Program-made: the position numbers and the translations under genes
In this document: positions 23,966 to 34,424 of the stretch, in pieces
Numbering within the stretch: the stretch's first letter is position 1
How the letters are laid out: each line of letters opens with the position of its first letter
The notes under the pieces: generated by a model
The model's database searches: none
What the model was told of the DNA's origin: nothing
Seen by the model: only the letters and a program-made list of their open reading frames with translations
Assembly (NCBI RefSeq): GCF_963576675.1
Contig: NC_088913.1
Location: forward strand, 26,367,001-26,431,000
Direction of reading: 5' to 3'
DNA: 64,000 nucleotides
Source: Euphorbia lathyris
Taxonomy: Eukaryota; Streptophyta; Magnoliopsida; Malpighiales; Euphorbiaceae

Positions 23966-24299
23966 GTTCTTGAACTTATAAAATTTGAGACCATCAACGA
24001 CCATTTTAAACTGTTTACTTTTGTAATATGTTATAATATTAGTAAAAAGCATAATTGAGTGACTTTTATATCAGGATTAATTTGACTTTCAACGACCATA
24101 ATAGTAAAGACAAAGTTGAATGAGAATATATGTAATTTATCCAAAGATAATGGTAAGAAACACTGTTAATATATTTGGATAAGGAAAAATATAATTTGAT
24201 TCTTTTAAGCATAGTTAAGAAATGAATTCATCAATAGTCATTTTAAAACCCTTTATTCTCATAAGGAGTCATAATATTATAAAGAATAAAGCTAATTGA

Positions 24300-25140
24300 C
24301 TTTTATGGTGAAAAAAGCGAAAAACATAAAAAAAAAATGGAAAAACAGGAAAAAGGCAAAAAAAAGTAAAAAACAGAGAATATAACAATAACATATAATA
24401 GAAAGAAAACAGGAAAAACGAAAAAATAAGCACAACATATAATACAGGAAAACATAGAAAAATGCAAAAAAGGAAAAAACATGCAAATCACAAAATACGG
24501 ATAAATTATATACGTGGTGTATAATATTCAATATGGTTCGACGGGACATTTTCCAAAGTGTGAAACATGATAAATGTTGTACACGACGTATGCAATTTTC
24601 CACAGAGTACGGAAAAATGTAAAAAAATGCAAAAAATGCAGAAAACAAGAAAAGTGCAGAAAACGGGAAAATGTGAAAAACAAGAAAAACGAGAAATATG
24701 AGAAAACGTGAAAGACGGAGAAAAACGCGAAAAACGCAAAATATTAGAAAAATGCAGAATACAGGAAAAACATGTTATACATGACATTGCAAGATACTAT
24801 AAAAACACAGAAAATGAAAAAAAAAAACAGAAAAAAGCAGAAAATATGAAAACACAAAATGCAGAAAAAATGCAAAATACAAGAAAAATACAGAATACGG
24901 GTTAATGCGAAAAATGGAGAATATAGAAAAACGCAGAATAGAGAAAAAAATGTAGAATATAAAAAAAGCGCAGAATACTGGAAAACACAGAATATAGAAA
25001 AAACACGGAAAATAAAAAATATAGGAAAAACATATAATATTGCAAGAAAACACAATAGGAGAAAATGGGGAAAACAAAACAAAAAAACGAAAAAAACACA
25101 AAAAGAGTGAAAAAGGTCAAAACACATAATATAGAAAAAA
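24300..25140. repeat. A-rich quasi-repetitive tract
   Basis: About 840 bp built of short variants such as GAAAAANGCAGAA, AAAACACAGAATATAG and AAATACAGGAAAAA. One strand is strongly purine-rich. It is interrupted once (24500-24600) by unrelated sequence. Minus-strand reading frames through it are almost all Phe, Ser, Cys and Leu and are products of base composition, not genes. Confidence 0.75.
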
Positions 25141-25344
25141 CATGGTTACAGTACTATATTGACCTTTTAAAATTGTTTAAATTGATATACATTTTAATTT
25201 AAATTGAATTCATATGAATTAATCACACTTCACTCTAAGCAAATTAAAAAGATAAAAAAAATACTTTATAAGTTCCTGGGCGATTGAGCTCTTTAGGTCA
25301 ATTTCATAGGTTCGTAATGTATCAACCGTTGAAAGAATAATTTC

Positions 25345-25500
25345 CAAATAGACAGCACACAAATGAGAGGGTCAAAATTATGTTGGCAACGAACATAGCC
25401 ACTAGTAAAGTCAATTATGTTGGCATAAGACTAGTCAGTTTTCGTTGACCTACATATCTTCTATTCTATATTCCAAATCCGTTGGGATTGTTTCTGTTAA
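25345..25500. repeat. diverged copy of a thrice-repeated host segment
   Basis: The stretch with GAGAGGGTCA... GGCAACGAACATA ...GTAAAGTCAA...TTGACCTA..ATCTTC...TATTCCA resembles 33640-33830 and 56110-56270 in the same order. This copy is the most diverged. Confidence 0.55.
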
Positions 25501-25641
25501 TACGTTTGAGCATCTCAATCAAAACTCACAAATTCCATTCCTTATATGATAAAGACAGACTTCTTTATTTCCATTTTTATTATTTCCTCTACAAATTTCC
25601 TTCATAATAAAGTCTTAATAATTGTAATTTGTACCAATTAA

Positions 25642-25760
25642 GGTTGACTTGAACGGTTAAAGATCTCAAATCGTTTAAATTAGATCTCGAGTTCGAGTCC
25701 TAATATATAAAGGAATCTTTAATTGAGAGATGATTCAACTAAAAGGTGTCTGACGAGCCT
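25642..25760 (+). repeat. tRNA-like SINE fragment
   Basis: GGTTGACTTGAACGGTTAA is followed ~35 bp later by GTTCGAGTCC (25691-25700), a good RNA polymerase III B box. The spacing fits a tRNA-derived SINE. The 3' end is not defined. Confidence 0.45.
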
Positions 25761-26027
25761 CGAACTGAAAAATCAAATAAACTATAAATTTGTTCTACAA
25801 CAAATATATCTCCCCACGATTCTATTCCACATCAACTTTCAAATTTGGTGAAATTTATAGGCTTCAAAGACTTTGACCACCAAGGTTGGAAACCTTTTTT
25901 CCTACTCCAAATCTTCAAAACTTGGTGATCAAGATTTGTTAATTAAGAGTTAAATTAAAAATCTCGACGTTAACTATTAATTATGGGGTCATCATTCCCT
26001 CATCATGCCCCATAGAGCCACAAACAT

Positions 26028-26687
26028 CAGTGGCGGAACTTGAATATAAAATCAGGGGAGACCATATCAAACAATGAAATATAAAATAACAAAAATTCTA
26101 TTTAAATAATTAAACAAAAATTTAGAAAGGGTAAACTATCCATACACCATTCAAAATAATAATGCGTTTTTAACATTAAAGTGGTGCTCGACGGTTTTTC
26201 AAATTATACAAAAATGATAATAATAAAAAGGAATGGAAGTAGAACAATTAAAGAAACCTGTTGAGAAGAAGAACTGAAGAAGCAAAACGGCTTACATCTC
26301 GCACAGGCGAGAGGTGGAAGATTCAAGAGGCACACTTCTTGTTGTACTTTAAAGGAAGAGAATTCAAAATTAGAAAGCAAAAGTAAGAAAAAGGTAAAGT
26401 AGAGGTGATTAGGTAAATAAATTATAAATATATATTTTAATTTTTTTTTTGGATTCTTTAGGTGTTTACGGCTGATAAAAGGGTGGGACCCTATACTAGT
26501 GTTAAATCATTACTAGATATCATATATATAGTGGCTTGGCTTATAAATTAAATATAAATAAATGACTAATTGTATAAATTCCAAATACAATAATAGAAAT
26601 ATATAATATATATAAACTGATTTTTTTTTACATTTTTTTTCCAGGGAGGGCATGGCCCTCCCTTGTCTTTTGAATCTTCCGCCAGTG
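26028..26687. mobile_element. possible non-autonomous DNA transposon
   Basis: Ends CAGTGGCGGAACTTGAA and ...TTGAATCTTCCGCCAGTG are imperfect inverted repeats, with a second matching pair further in (AGGGGAGACC and GGCCCTCCC). No frame is present. No clear target duplication. Confidence 0.5.
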
Positions 26688-26689
26688 TT

Positions 26690-26935
26690 GCAAGTCCTAC
26701 CAAATCGTTACATAACTCAAACTTGGTAGATGATAGAAGTTTAGTGAATATGTCAATCAGATTTTCAAAAATATGAATCTTCTTTACCCAAATTTACTGT
26801 TCATTCGCAAATTTCAAATAAAATAATATCATATGTCAATATTATTCGTTCTTTCATGAAACATTTGATCTCTTACTTACTATTTTCCGCTTTCACTATC
26901 ACAATTAAGATACAAAAACCCTTGCTTCGTTGCAA
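26690..26935 (-). pseudogene. Copia RNase H remnant
   Basis: Read on the minus strand this matches the end of Copia pol: CFMKER, like the usual MFHERTKH block, then TYDI and KEDS/HIH-type stretches. Stops are scattered. It is an old fragment with no LTR recognised next to it. Confidence 0.5.
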
Positions 26936-26984
26936 GTTAAACAAGCAAAAAAATTTCAGCCATATTGTTTCTTTAATGACTTTA

Positions 26985-27185
26985 ATCTCTGACACACCAC
27001 ACACAAATGACACTTGAGCTTGCAGCGTGCACAACACATGTACATCCCGTCATATGTTTTAATTCCACAAATTAATGAGTTTACCAAGACTCGAACCCTC
27101 GACTTTTTGGTTCTAAAGGCTCTGATATCATATCATGAAACCGATTGAACTAAAAGCTCGAACTGATAGTTAAAGCCCAATCATA
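26985..27185 (-). repeat. tRNA-derived SINE-like sequence
   Basis: On the minus strand TAGTTCAATCGG (27141-27152) resembles a polymerase III A box and GGGTTCGAGTC (27088-27098) a B box. TGATATCAGAGCC, a tRNA-Met-like string, lies between. A conserved-looking tail runs to ~26985. Confidence 0.5.
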
Positions 27186-27234
27186 TATCTTATATTAATC
27201 TCTGACAGCCACATGTCTCTGTTGTTGATAATGC

Positions 27235-27568
27235 TAGGGCTGAATGTGGATCTTGAAGATTCTAAAACCGGATCAAATAACCGAATAAAAAGATCTAGAA
27301 TTAAATTGAACCGTTGATGTTTTCCTTACGGCTGAACCAAATTGTATTGTTGACTTAATTAGGTACAATTCTAGAGATCTTTAAATTCCTAATATTACTG
27401 AGTAAATATGTTGGAGATTCTAGAATCGGACCGAATATCCGAAAAAAAAGATCTAGAACCGAATTGAATCAGTGACTTTTTCTTTAGGGCCGAATAGAAT
27501 TGTACTGTTGACTTTATTAGATACAATTCTAGAGATTTTTCCGAATTACCGAACAGTACTCACCCCTA
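27235..27568. mobile_element. hAT-type MITE, copy 1
   Basis: Ends TAGGGCTGAATGTGGAT and ...GTACTCACCCCTA. Flanking 8-mers GATAATGC (27227-27234) and GATAAAGC (27569-27576) differ at one site, fitting a hAT duplication. Internally it is two ~155-bp direct repeats, each ending ACAATTCTAGAGAT. A second copy is at 53502-53806. Confidence 0.75.
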
Positions 27569-27576
27569 GATAAAGC

Positions 27577-28334
27577 AACTTTAGACTATAGAAAATCTTT
27601 CTCACTGATAATAGTATCATGAAGGGTAAAGACAAAACCCGTCACTGATATCTTTCTCACAATAGCTAAGAAAACTACTGGAATATTTTCCATACTCAAA
27701 GCAATAATGAGCAGTTTTGCGTATGTACCTCAATATCAACTCTATTCCTTCCTAGTGAGCCTTTTCAAGACACGACATATACCGACTAACAATAATAACT
27801 ACTTGAGCTTCATTTGGACAAATACATAACATAACAACCATCATTCCACCAATCATGTTACAATAAGGGACACATGGCATGACATGTGGTGATAATTTAG
27901 TAGAAAGCTTGGAATGATTTGTTAATAAAGTTGACCATGGTTTTGTTGGATCAAATAAATAAACTTTCACATGTACAGAGGAAGAGTAAAATTACAGGAA
28001 GAAAATTCTATTGTCTTACTATTTCTATTCATAGGTATTTATACATTACAAGCATGACTATTGGTAAACAACACAACTCTCTGTAAATACAGTTGACTCT
28101 CTATGAAATATTACAACTCTTGATAAATACATAAATGACTCTTGGACAATACAATGAACCAAATTAAAGACTACTAATTATAAGTTTATTATTTCAAGAC
28201 ACCCCCTAAACTTATAATTTTTTATCCCTTAGTAACACCAAGAACAACTTTCAATCTGCTGAAATCTTCGAACTTCATCGTTATTGACCTATTCACTCTA
28301 GCCGTCATCATCCATATTATTATCTCCATAATTT
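27577..28334. other. intergenic, nothing recognised
   Basis: No supported gene. The last part (28260-28334) is probably the eroded 3' end of the pseudogene that follows on the minus strand, because it still reads as Asp/Asn-rich protein before stops. Confidence 0.4.
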
Positions 28335-29070
28335 TCATCGAAATTTGTCATCATCATTATTATCACTATGAACTGGTATTTTGGGTTTTGGATGCACATA
28401 ACTTGTAGTGCACATTTTACATGAACTTGTTCCAATGACTTCGAGTTCTTTCACTCTTTCCTTTCTCTTTTTAACTTCCATGATTTCTTTGGAAAATATC
28501 TCCTTCAGTTCCTTCATTAGCTCGACCTCATATTTGTTCTCAGGCACATGCTTGATTTTCTTGTAAATTACTGGAGGCACACTCATCCCGCATGATTTGA
28601 TTACAATTTTTAGATGCTCAACGTCTTTACCATACCCTGGTGTTGAAACTTCCTTTTTCTTGACACATTGTTGAGCATATGATTGAGAATGACTATCATC
28701 AAAGGCCTTCTTGATGCCTTCTGCACTGTTGTTGTCCTTTACTGCTTCTTCCATAAGCTTGTTTTGCTTCTTGCTTGATGCTTTGATTTCTTTTTCAAGC
28801 CTCTTCCTCTTTTTAGATACTTCCAAATTTTGTACCTTTTGCTTTGCACTAATTTTCTTCTTTGGTTTTACTTCTTCTTCATCGTCCTCACAATCTATGT
28901 GACTGAAGACTTCGAATTCTCATCAGCCCATAGCAATATCTCATCTGACAGATTGCTTATATATTTCTAGTATGGTTCAAGTGCAAATTTATCAAGTCCA
29001 ATATCTTTCTCTAAAATTCGATAAAAATCGATCATTGTAACTTCTTCACAATTGGCTTTTCAACAAGCAT
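28335..29070 (-). pseudogene. broken nuclear basic-acidic protein gene
   Basis: The longest piece (28826-28335, 163 residues) is Lys/Glu-rich and coiled-coil-like. It contains VIKSCGMSVPPVIYKKIKHV followed by a basic KKRKERVKELE stretch and an acidic tail. From memory this block belongs to a plant family of nuclear charged proteins with an N-terminal DEK-like domain. That domain is also visible upstream (CEEVTMIDFYRILEKDIGL, ~29045-28989). It is followed by an in-frame TAG (after ALEPY) and a frameshift near 28895. No intron separates the blocks, so a processed copy is possible, but a decayed genomic copy cannot be excluded. The family name is uncertain; the loss of function is clear. Confidence 0.55.
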
Positions 29071-29299
29071 ACATGATCTTTCGTTACTTTAACCTCAAAC
29101 CCAGTTGCTCCAACTCTAAATCATTCATAGCAACATGCCATATAGAACACCTAATTAAGGGATTCATTTGTTCACTTTATGTTGCTTCACCACAACAACT
29201 TGTTGATTTACTTAACCCCTGTCCTCGACTCATAGATCTTATGCATTAAGGTAGATCATGAAGTTGTTTTCGAATCAACCACCTTCATTTTTAAGGAAA

Positions 29300-29861
29300 G
29301 GATTAAATTCATTGTTGGTCACTGAACTTTGCGGTTTGTGTTAAAATATTCATGAATTTCAATTTGTCTCAATAAAATCATCAAACTTTGGTTTTTATTT
29401 CAATAAAATCACTCCAGTAACATGCGACGAAAAGGACTACAAGAATTGCTCTTAGATTAACTATATTTTAATGTGTTTGATCATTTGTTTTTAGATTTCA
29501 TCACTGTCCGTTTTGGTGTTAACTATTGTATTTGTATTGCGAATTTCACTCACAATTTATTACACTCTGCAAAGTTCTATCGATCACAGATGCAATACAC
29601 AAGGATTTAGTGTCTTGAAATTCCATCACACATAAATAAATTGCGTGTAATTATATTATTTCTTTTGATATTATAAACTATAATCTAATTGGCATACGTA
29701 GACACCACATCACAATTCCAATATAATTCCTTTTGTTTGAAGTCACCAGAATGATTTTATTAAAATAAAAACTAAAATTGAATGAATTTATTGAAACAAA
29801 TTGATATTCTATGAACATTTTGAAACAAACCCGAAAAAGTTCATTGACGAACATTTAACCC
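29300..29861. mobile_element. Mutator-type MITE, old copy
   Basis: Long inverted ends: GGATTAAATTCATTGTTGGT at the left. At the right, the complement reads GGGTTAAATGTTCGTCAATG. Pairing continues for over 100 bp (TTTCAATTTGTCTCAATAAA and complement). Flanking 9-mers TTAAGGAAA and CTAAAGGGA match at five of nine sites only. Confidence 0.6.
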
Positions 29862-30159
29862 CTAAAGGGAAGGGTGTTAAAGGAATGATTAGGAAATAGT
29901 TTACTAAACTAACTTGGCATGCCATTGATACAGTTGGCATTTCTTTCTTCATGTATTTTGTCTACTTGTTTTCCAGTTGTATAAATATAGATTCAACTCT
30001 TTAAAATGCACAGCGATTAATAAGAAGAATCATTGAATAACTTACTTGATTTTCACAATGCTTAATAATTTTTTGAAACATAATTATTATATTGTAATCT
30101 TCTATGCAATATGCAATCTTCTATACAACAATACAAAGAATTTAGCTAGAATAGGAAAA

Positions 30160-30280
30160 ACTACGACATTTTCATGCCTTTTCGAATCTATCCGCCTGAG
30201 ATGAAGTTTATCCATTAAATAATTCATATCTTCAAGGAAATCTGGCTTCCACCGACTATCATCACTTGGTTCCTGTGGTA
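30160..30280 (-). other. coding-like fragment, unidentified
   Basis: The minus strand reads LPQEPSDDSRWKPDFLEDMN then YLMDKLHLRRIDSKRHE without a stop, in a region otherwise full of stops. Composition looks protein-like. An AG precedes it and a GTAG follows, so it could be an exon or an exon remnant. I do not recognise the product. Confidence 0.3.
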
Positions 30281-30403
30281 GCTTAACAATTATACTTATG
30301 AAAAATTATTATTGTTATGTTTATAGTGTTAAAGTTATATAAAAATTATTTTTATATCTTACCTATCTATTTTTATATTCTATATAATAGAAGAGAAAAG
30401 AAA

Positions 30404-30529
30404 GCCTAGCATGAGAGAGAAGAGTGTGTCAGCATAGCCAAGGAGACTGCCCGGCCGTAGCCGCAGAAGTAGTGGGAGCGGGCAAGTCATCCTTGGCTAC
30501 CAAACAGCACTCTTTTCATCATGTAAGGC
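30404..30529 (-). ncRNA. MIR169: MIR169 precursor hairpin A
   Basis: On the minus strand the 5' arm carries UAGCCAAGGAUGACUUGCC followed by CG (plus-strand 30479-30499). This is the plant miR169 sequence, with CCCG instead of CCUG at the end. The 3' arm carries GGCAGUCUCCUUGGCUAUG (30433-30451), matching the usual miR169 star. The stem extends outward on both sides to GCCUNRCAUG near 30404-30529 with few mismatches, and the loop is ~26 nt. miR169 family members guide cleavage of NF-YA transcription factor mRNAs. It shares a transcript and TATA box with hairpin B. Confidence 0.88.
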
Positions 30530-30587
30530 TTCTCTTCCTGTTTACTTGCTATATATGTAGGCCTTGTTTGGTGAATTTTATATACAT

Positions 30588-30753
30588 AGAAGGGAAGGTG
30601 TAGCATGAAAAATAAGAGGGTGTCAGATTAGCCAAGGTGACTGCCTGAAAACCTTATAAATGGGTTATGAATTAAACCCATATTGGGAAGGAGCAGGCAA
30701 GTCATCCTTGGATACCAAACAACACTCTTATTTTCATGTCACACCTCTCTTCT
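30588..30753 (-). ncRNA. MIR169: MIR169 precursor hairpin B, variant at position 3
   Basis: On the minus strand the 5' arm at 30694-30714 reads UAUCCAAGGAUGACUUGCC then UG. It is identical to common miR169 except U instead of G at position 3. The 3' arm has GGCAGUCACCUUGGCUAAUC (near 30627-30646), a normal miR169-star-type sequence. The stem continues to AGAAGGGAAGGUGUAGCAUG on the outside. It is nearer the promoter than hairpin A and ~60 bp from it, so both probably come from one primary transcript. Confidence 0.82.
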
Positions 30754-30796
30754 TCCTCTCTTAAATGGGATGCTCATATTATGCAAACAAAATCTC

Positions 30797-30804
30797 TATT
30801 TATA
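30797..30804 (-). promoter_or_regulatory. TATA box of MIR169 cluster
   Basis: TATAAATA on the minus strand, ~45 bp before the base of hairpin B and in the right orientation. The same box in the same context is kept at 54786-54793 in the duplicate locus. Confidence 0.65.
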
Positions 30805-31051
30805 AGCTTCAGCCTAGCTATTAATGAAGTAATATTAAGATTCTTTTTTTGCATTTCCAGACAATAATATATATTTCTCAACTCAAGAAGGTGCCTTCTG
30901 GAATATATTCTTTTTCTTATCCATATGCATTTTCTTGCTTCTTTAATTTCCTTAATTTCTCCCTTATTAAACTCATATAACTACTAGCTCTTATGCATTT
31001 ATTAACAGGGTATATAATCTTGAAACAACTATTTAACTCAAAAACTTAATA

Positions 31052-31482
31052 TGTGAGAATAACATCCTAGTTATCTATTGGGTCTTCGAGAAAGGCATAG
31101 GAAGGTCCGAGTCTCGCTTTGAAGAGGAAATATGTGAATCACAAGCGGTAGAGGTCCAACGTGGATGGCTCCTAGAGACGCGGTGCGAGCGCTAACTTTC
31201 TATCAGGACATTATAGTTCCTAAATGGAAGTGAAGTCATATCTAGTTAGGACTCTGAGATTACTATAAATCGCAGGATTTGTGAAGCCCTCGGGTACATT
31301 ACATTACGTACTCTAGCTTTTCTGTTTACTTCTCTTCTCAATAAAGTTATTTAATATATATAAATATTATTTATTTATTTATTATGTCATCCGGCTCGAT
31401 CAATCCGAGCCATCCGATCTGACTAAGTGACCCGTGACCCAGTTATCAATCCAATTTGATGTTCGGTCCGGTTCTGATAACA
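31052..31482. repeat. possible small LTR or LTR-like repeat
   Basis: Runs from TGTGAGAATAACA to GGTTCTGATAACA, with CTATAAATC (31274) and CAATAAAG (31340) inside in promoter-like then polyadenylation-like order. No flanking duplication or internal domain was found, and the duplicate locus at 54.9 kb lacks it. Confidence 0.3.
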
Positions 31483-31740
31483 TTGGAAAAAAGATGCTGA
31501 AAGCTCCCGAGCTAGACTGTCAATTTCGTGTCGTGTCATTTTTGGGTTCGTGTTGAAAAGTGTAAACCTATACCCAACCTAAAAACTTTCGTGTCACAAT
31601 CGTATTAACCTGTTCGGATTAGTGTCGATTTCGTATCATGTTTTCGGGTTAGATGTAATTTTGTTATGTATGTATTAATGATAACTTTTAAAAACATAAA
31701 AAGATATGCCATTTTCAAATACTTTATGTTATTTTTATAT

Positions 31741-32255
31741 GGGTAATTAATTTATTAGTCCCTATATTTTTACAAAACACATTATTTAGTCCCTGTATTT
31801 CCAAAAACATATGATAAGGTCTCTAACCTTTTTCTCAGTGAACTGTTTAGTCCTTCCGTCTGTTTGTTAGATTTTTTTACCGTTTATGACTTCGGAAATG
31901 ACTAAATTACTTTTACTATTTACCTTCAAACTTCAGAAGAGGAAATCCAATTTAGAAGAAGAAGCTATTTGTATGGAGAACAAGAAAAAGAACAGGTCCA
32001 ATGCTTACGAATTTGAACGTTTAAGAAGAAAATCAAGAAGAAGAACACTCAAAGTTGAAGTTTAAAGGAAAAGAAAATAAAGGAAAAAGAAGAACGCAAA
32101 TCCAAATTGATTAACAGAATCTTCATGAGAGTCTAACGGTACGGACTAAACAGTTCACCGAGAAAAACGTTAGGGACTTTACCATGTGTTTTTTAAAATA
32201 CAGGGACTAAACAGTGTGTTTTGTCAAAATATAGGGACTAATAAATTAATTACCC
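31741..32255. mobile_element. Mutator-type MITE with exact 9-bp duplication
   Basis: Inverted ends GGGTAATTAATTTATTAGTC and its exact complement, pairing imperfectly for over 100 bp. The flanking duplication TTTTTATAT is perfect (31732-31740 and 32256-32264). No coding capacity. Confidence 0.88.
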
Positions 32256-32504
32256 TTTTTATATTAATATGTTAACATTAACAATCGAAAAGTTCATTAA
32301 TATCATATTAATGAGTTATAGGAGGTTTGAATTATATTTGCAAGTAATAATTATAATTTTATTATCTTTATTAATAAAATGACATATAGAAATACGAGAT
32401 GAAATATAAAAATATGAGACAATATAAGATGATTATTTTAAATATTCGTGTCGTTTTTGGGTTATCATATCAACTCTAACGCAACTAAAAAATTTACGTG
32501 TCAG

Positions 32505-33104
32505 CAGAGGCGAATCCAATCGGGGGCTCCGGCCCCCTGGTCCCCAGCTTCATTCTTGAGTAATATTGGTTCGGTACTTGATAGATCTCCTTAATTTTAG
32601 TTTATATTGACGTTTTTGTAGTATAATTTTAATATTTTAAGATGGTTTGAGTTTGTTAAGAGACATGTTTTATGGTAAGAGGTCTTAAGTTCAAACCCCT
32701 TGAACCTTATATTTTAAAAGCTTCATTTTATTTGATTTTTTTTCTACATAACTTTGTTATTTTTATTAATCATTTTCTATATCTTGTTAACTTTTGTGTA
32801 CTATTTTCTTCCTAAATCAATTTTTACACTTTTGAGATTAAAAAAACTTAATTTTTAAATAAGAAATTTTTAATTAAAGATAAAAAGATAAAAGTTATAT
32901 AATTTTTAAGAAATTAGTGTTGGATTTATAGAGTATTAAATATATCTACATCTTTTAGGCCGATCAGTTTTAATTTTTTTATTATTTAAGACACCGAAAC
33001 AACGAAAAGTTAGGGTTCCTCAATCTCCATAAATGGAACTCCAACATACCAAAGGCTAAAATTAACCCTCCTCCCCCATGTATAAAATTCTGGATCCGCT
33101 ACTG
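32505..33104. mobile_element. hAT-type non-autonomous element
   Basis: Ends CAGAGGCGAATCCA and ...TGGATCCGCTACTG. The 8-bp flanks CGTGTCAG (32497-32504) and CATGTCAG (33105-33112) differ at one base. A GC-rich inner segment GGGGGCTCCGGCCCCC lies near the left end. No open frame. Confidence 0.72.
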
Positions 33105-33419
33105 CATGTCAGTTTCGTGTCAACCCAAAAAATGACATATTACCTACTAAATTAAATCTAAATACTAAAATTATGTATCGATTTTGTGTTGTGTAATCAG
33201 ATTGTATGTACTTTTTCCACTTCTATCTAAAACTATTGGGAACTAGTTTTTACAAAGGTGGTTTATAGAGGTGGTTAAAGGTGATTCCATCCTCGTCTAT
33301 GGGTCAATCTTAATATACAGGGTGCCGATTTTACCTCAATTAATCTAGGGCAAATTAGTATATATATATGAAATTGCTTTAACAATAGTATTCTATCACA
33401 TAATTGCTTTAATAATAAT

Positions 33420-33850
33420 ATCTTTCCATATATTATTATTAGGAAATTAAATATAGAAAATTATAGAATATTTTTTAAATAGTATTTTATAGTACATTTA
33501 TGATAACCCTTTGACTTTAATGTATAGATAAAGTATGCATGGAAGTATAAAATCTGACCAGAAGAAGAAAAATAAAAAGCATATTGAGATTCTAAACTAA
33601 AACGAAGGGTTGGCTGAAGTTTGGAATTTCGCATAAACATTTCAAAATGGATAAACCCCGCAAATAAGAGGGTCATAAATGGTCCTATTCCTATATAATA
33701 TTATCCCTAAATTAATTGGCAACCAACATACCCAAATATGGATAAAGTCAAATCTTGCCTTTCCATAAGACAACTCGGTTGACCTATCTATCTTCAATAA
33801 TTCAATTTTATATTCCAAATCCTTTTTCAATAAAGATAATTGTTTTATTA
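33420..33850. repeat. duplicated host segment, copy 2
   Basis: Closely similar and collinear with 55920-56290. Shared strings include ATGATAACCCT, AAAGTATGCATGGAAGTATA, AAGCATATTGAGATTCTAAA and AGAGGGTCATA. A shorter related copy is at 25345-25500. It lies downstream of the MIR169 cluster in both main copies. Confidence 0.7.
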
Positions 33851-34243
33851 ACAAAAAATAATTAAAAAATTCAGAGAAATTTGATTACGGATCTTAGTGA
33901 ATAATAACGACGGTAAATACAATCCATTCAAAATCGATTTCATATTTTTTATAGGATAAACAAATCTTGACTTTATAAACTTTTAATATATAAAGATGTG
34001 TCTTTCTCTTATCCTTATTTTCTCAATAAATTCATTTTTTTTACGCTAAGATATGGGGATTAAACCTCTATTTGGGACAAAAATAATAAATAATTTTATG
34101 ATTGGTCACAGTTAAAAAATTATTCCCTACAAAGAGCTGTTTTTATTACTATGGTTAGGATTATACCATTACGACAAAAAGTACGCTGTAACGGTGACAA
34201 ATAATTTTTTTTTTAATTATTAGACAGGGATTCCTGTCAGTTA

Positions 34244-34272
34244 GTGGGCAGTGGCTTCACGCCACTGCCCAC
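34244..34272. repeat. perfect 12-bp stem hairpin
   Basis: GTGGGCAGTGGC, loop TTCAC, GCCACTGCCCAC. It is GC-rich within AT-rich surroundings, just after a TAGACAGGGATTCCTGTCAG imperfect palindrome. Confidence 0.7.
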
Positions 34273-34424
34273 GCAAATATATATAATTTTTTTATTATTT
34301 AATAAAAAATAAAAATAAAGTTTATAAAACAAATAATACAAAAAAAATTAATTTATTATTTTATAAAATAAAATTATATATAAATTATATTAATATCAAT
34401 TTAATTTGTATAATCTCTAAGCAA

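Larger units (their letters stand above)
31515..33150. repeat. old foldback repeat containing two MITEs
   Basis: The left edge has CGTGTCATTTTTGGGTTCGTG and the right edge (33115-33145) the complement-like CGTGTCAACCCAAAAAATGACA. This suggests one older inverted-repeat element. A Mutator-type MITE and a hAT-type MITE (next entries) are inserted within it. Confidence 0.4.

Noticed and set aside
24292..25127. Several minus-strand frames of 62-127 codons rich in Phe, Cys and Ser
   Set aside because: They overlap in multiple frames and only reflect the A-rich tract on the other strand; no domain, signal or membrane pattern distinguishes them.
30404..30529. MIR169 on the plus strand
   Set aside because: On the plus strand the miR169-like arm would be the star with mismatched centre. 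The canonical mature sequence in the 5' arm and the TATA box both lie on the minus strand.
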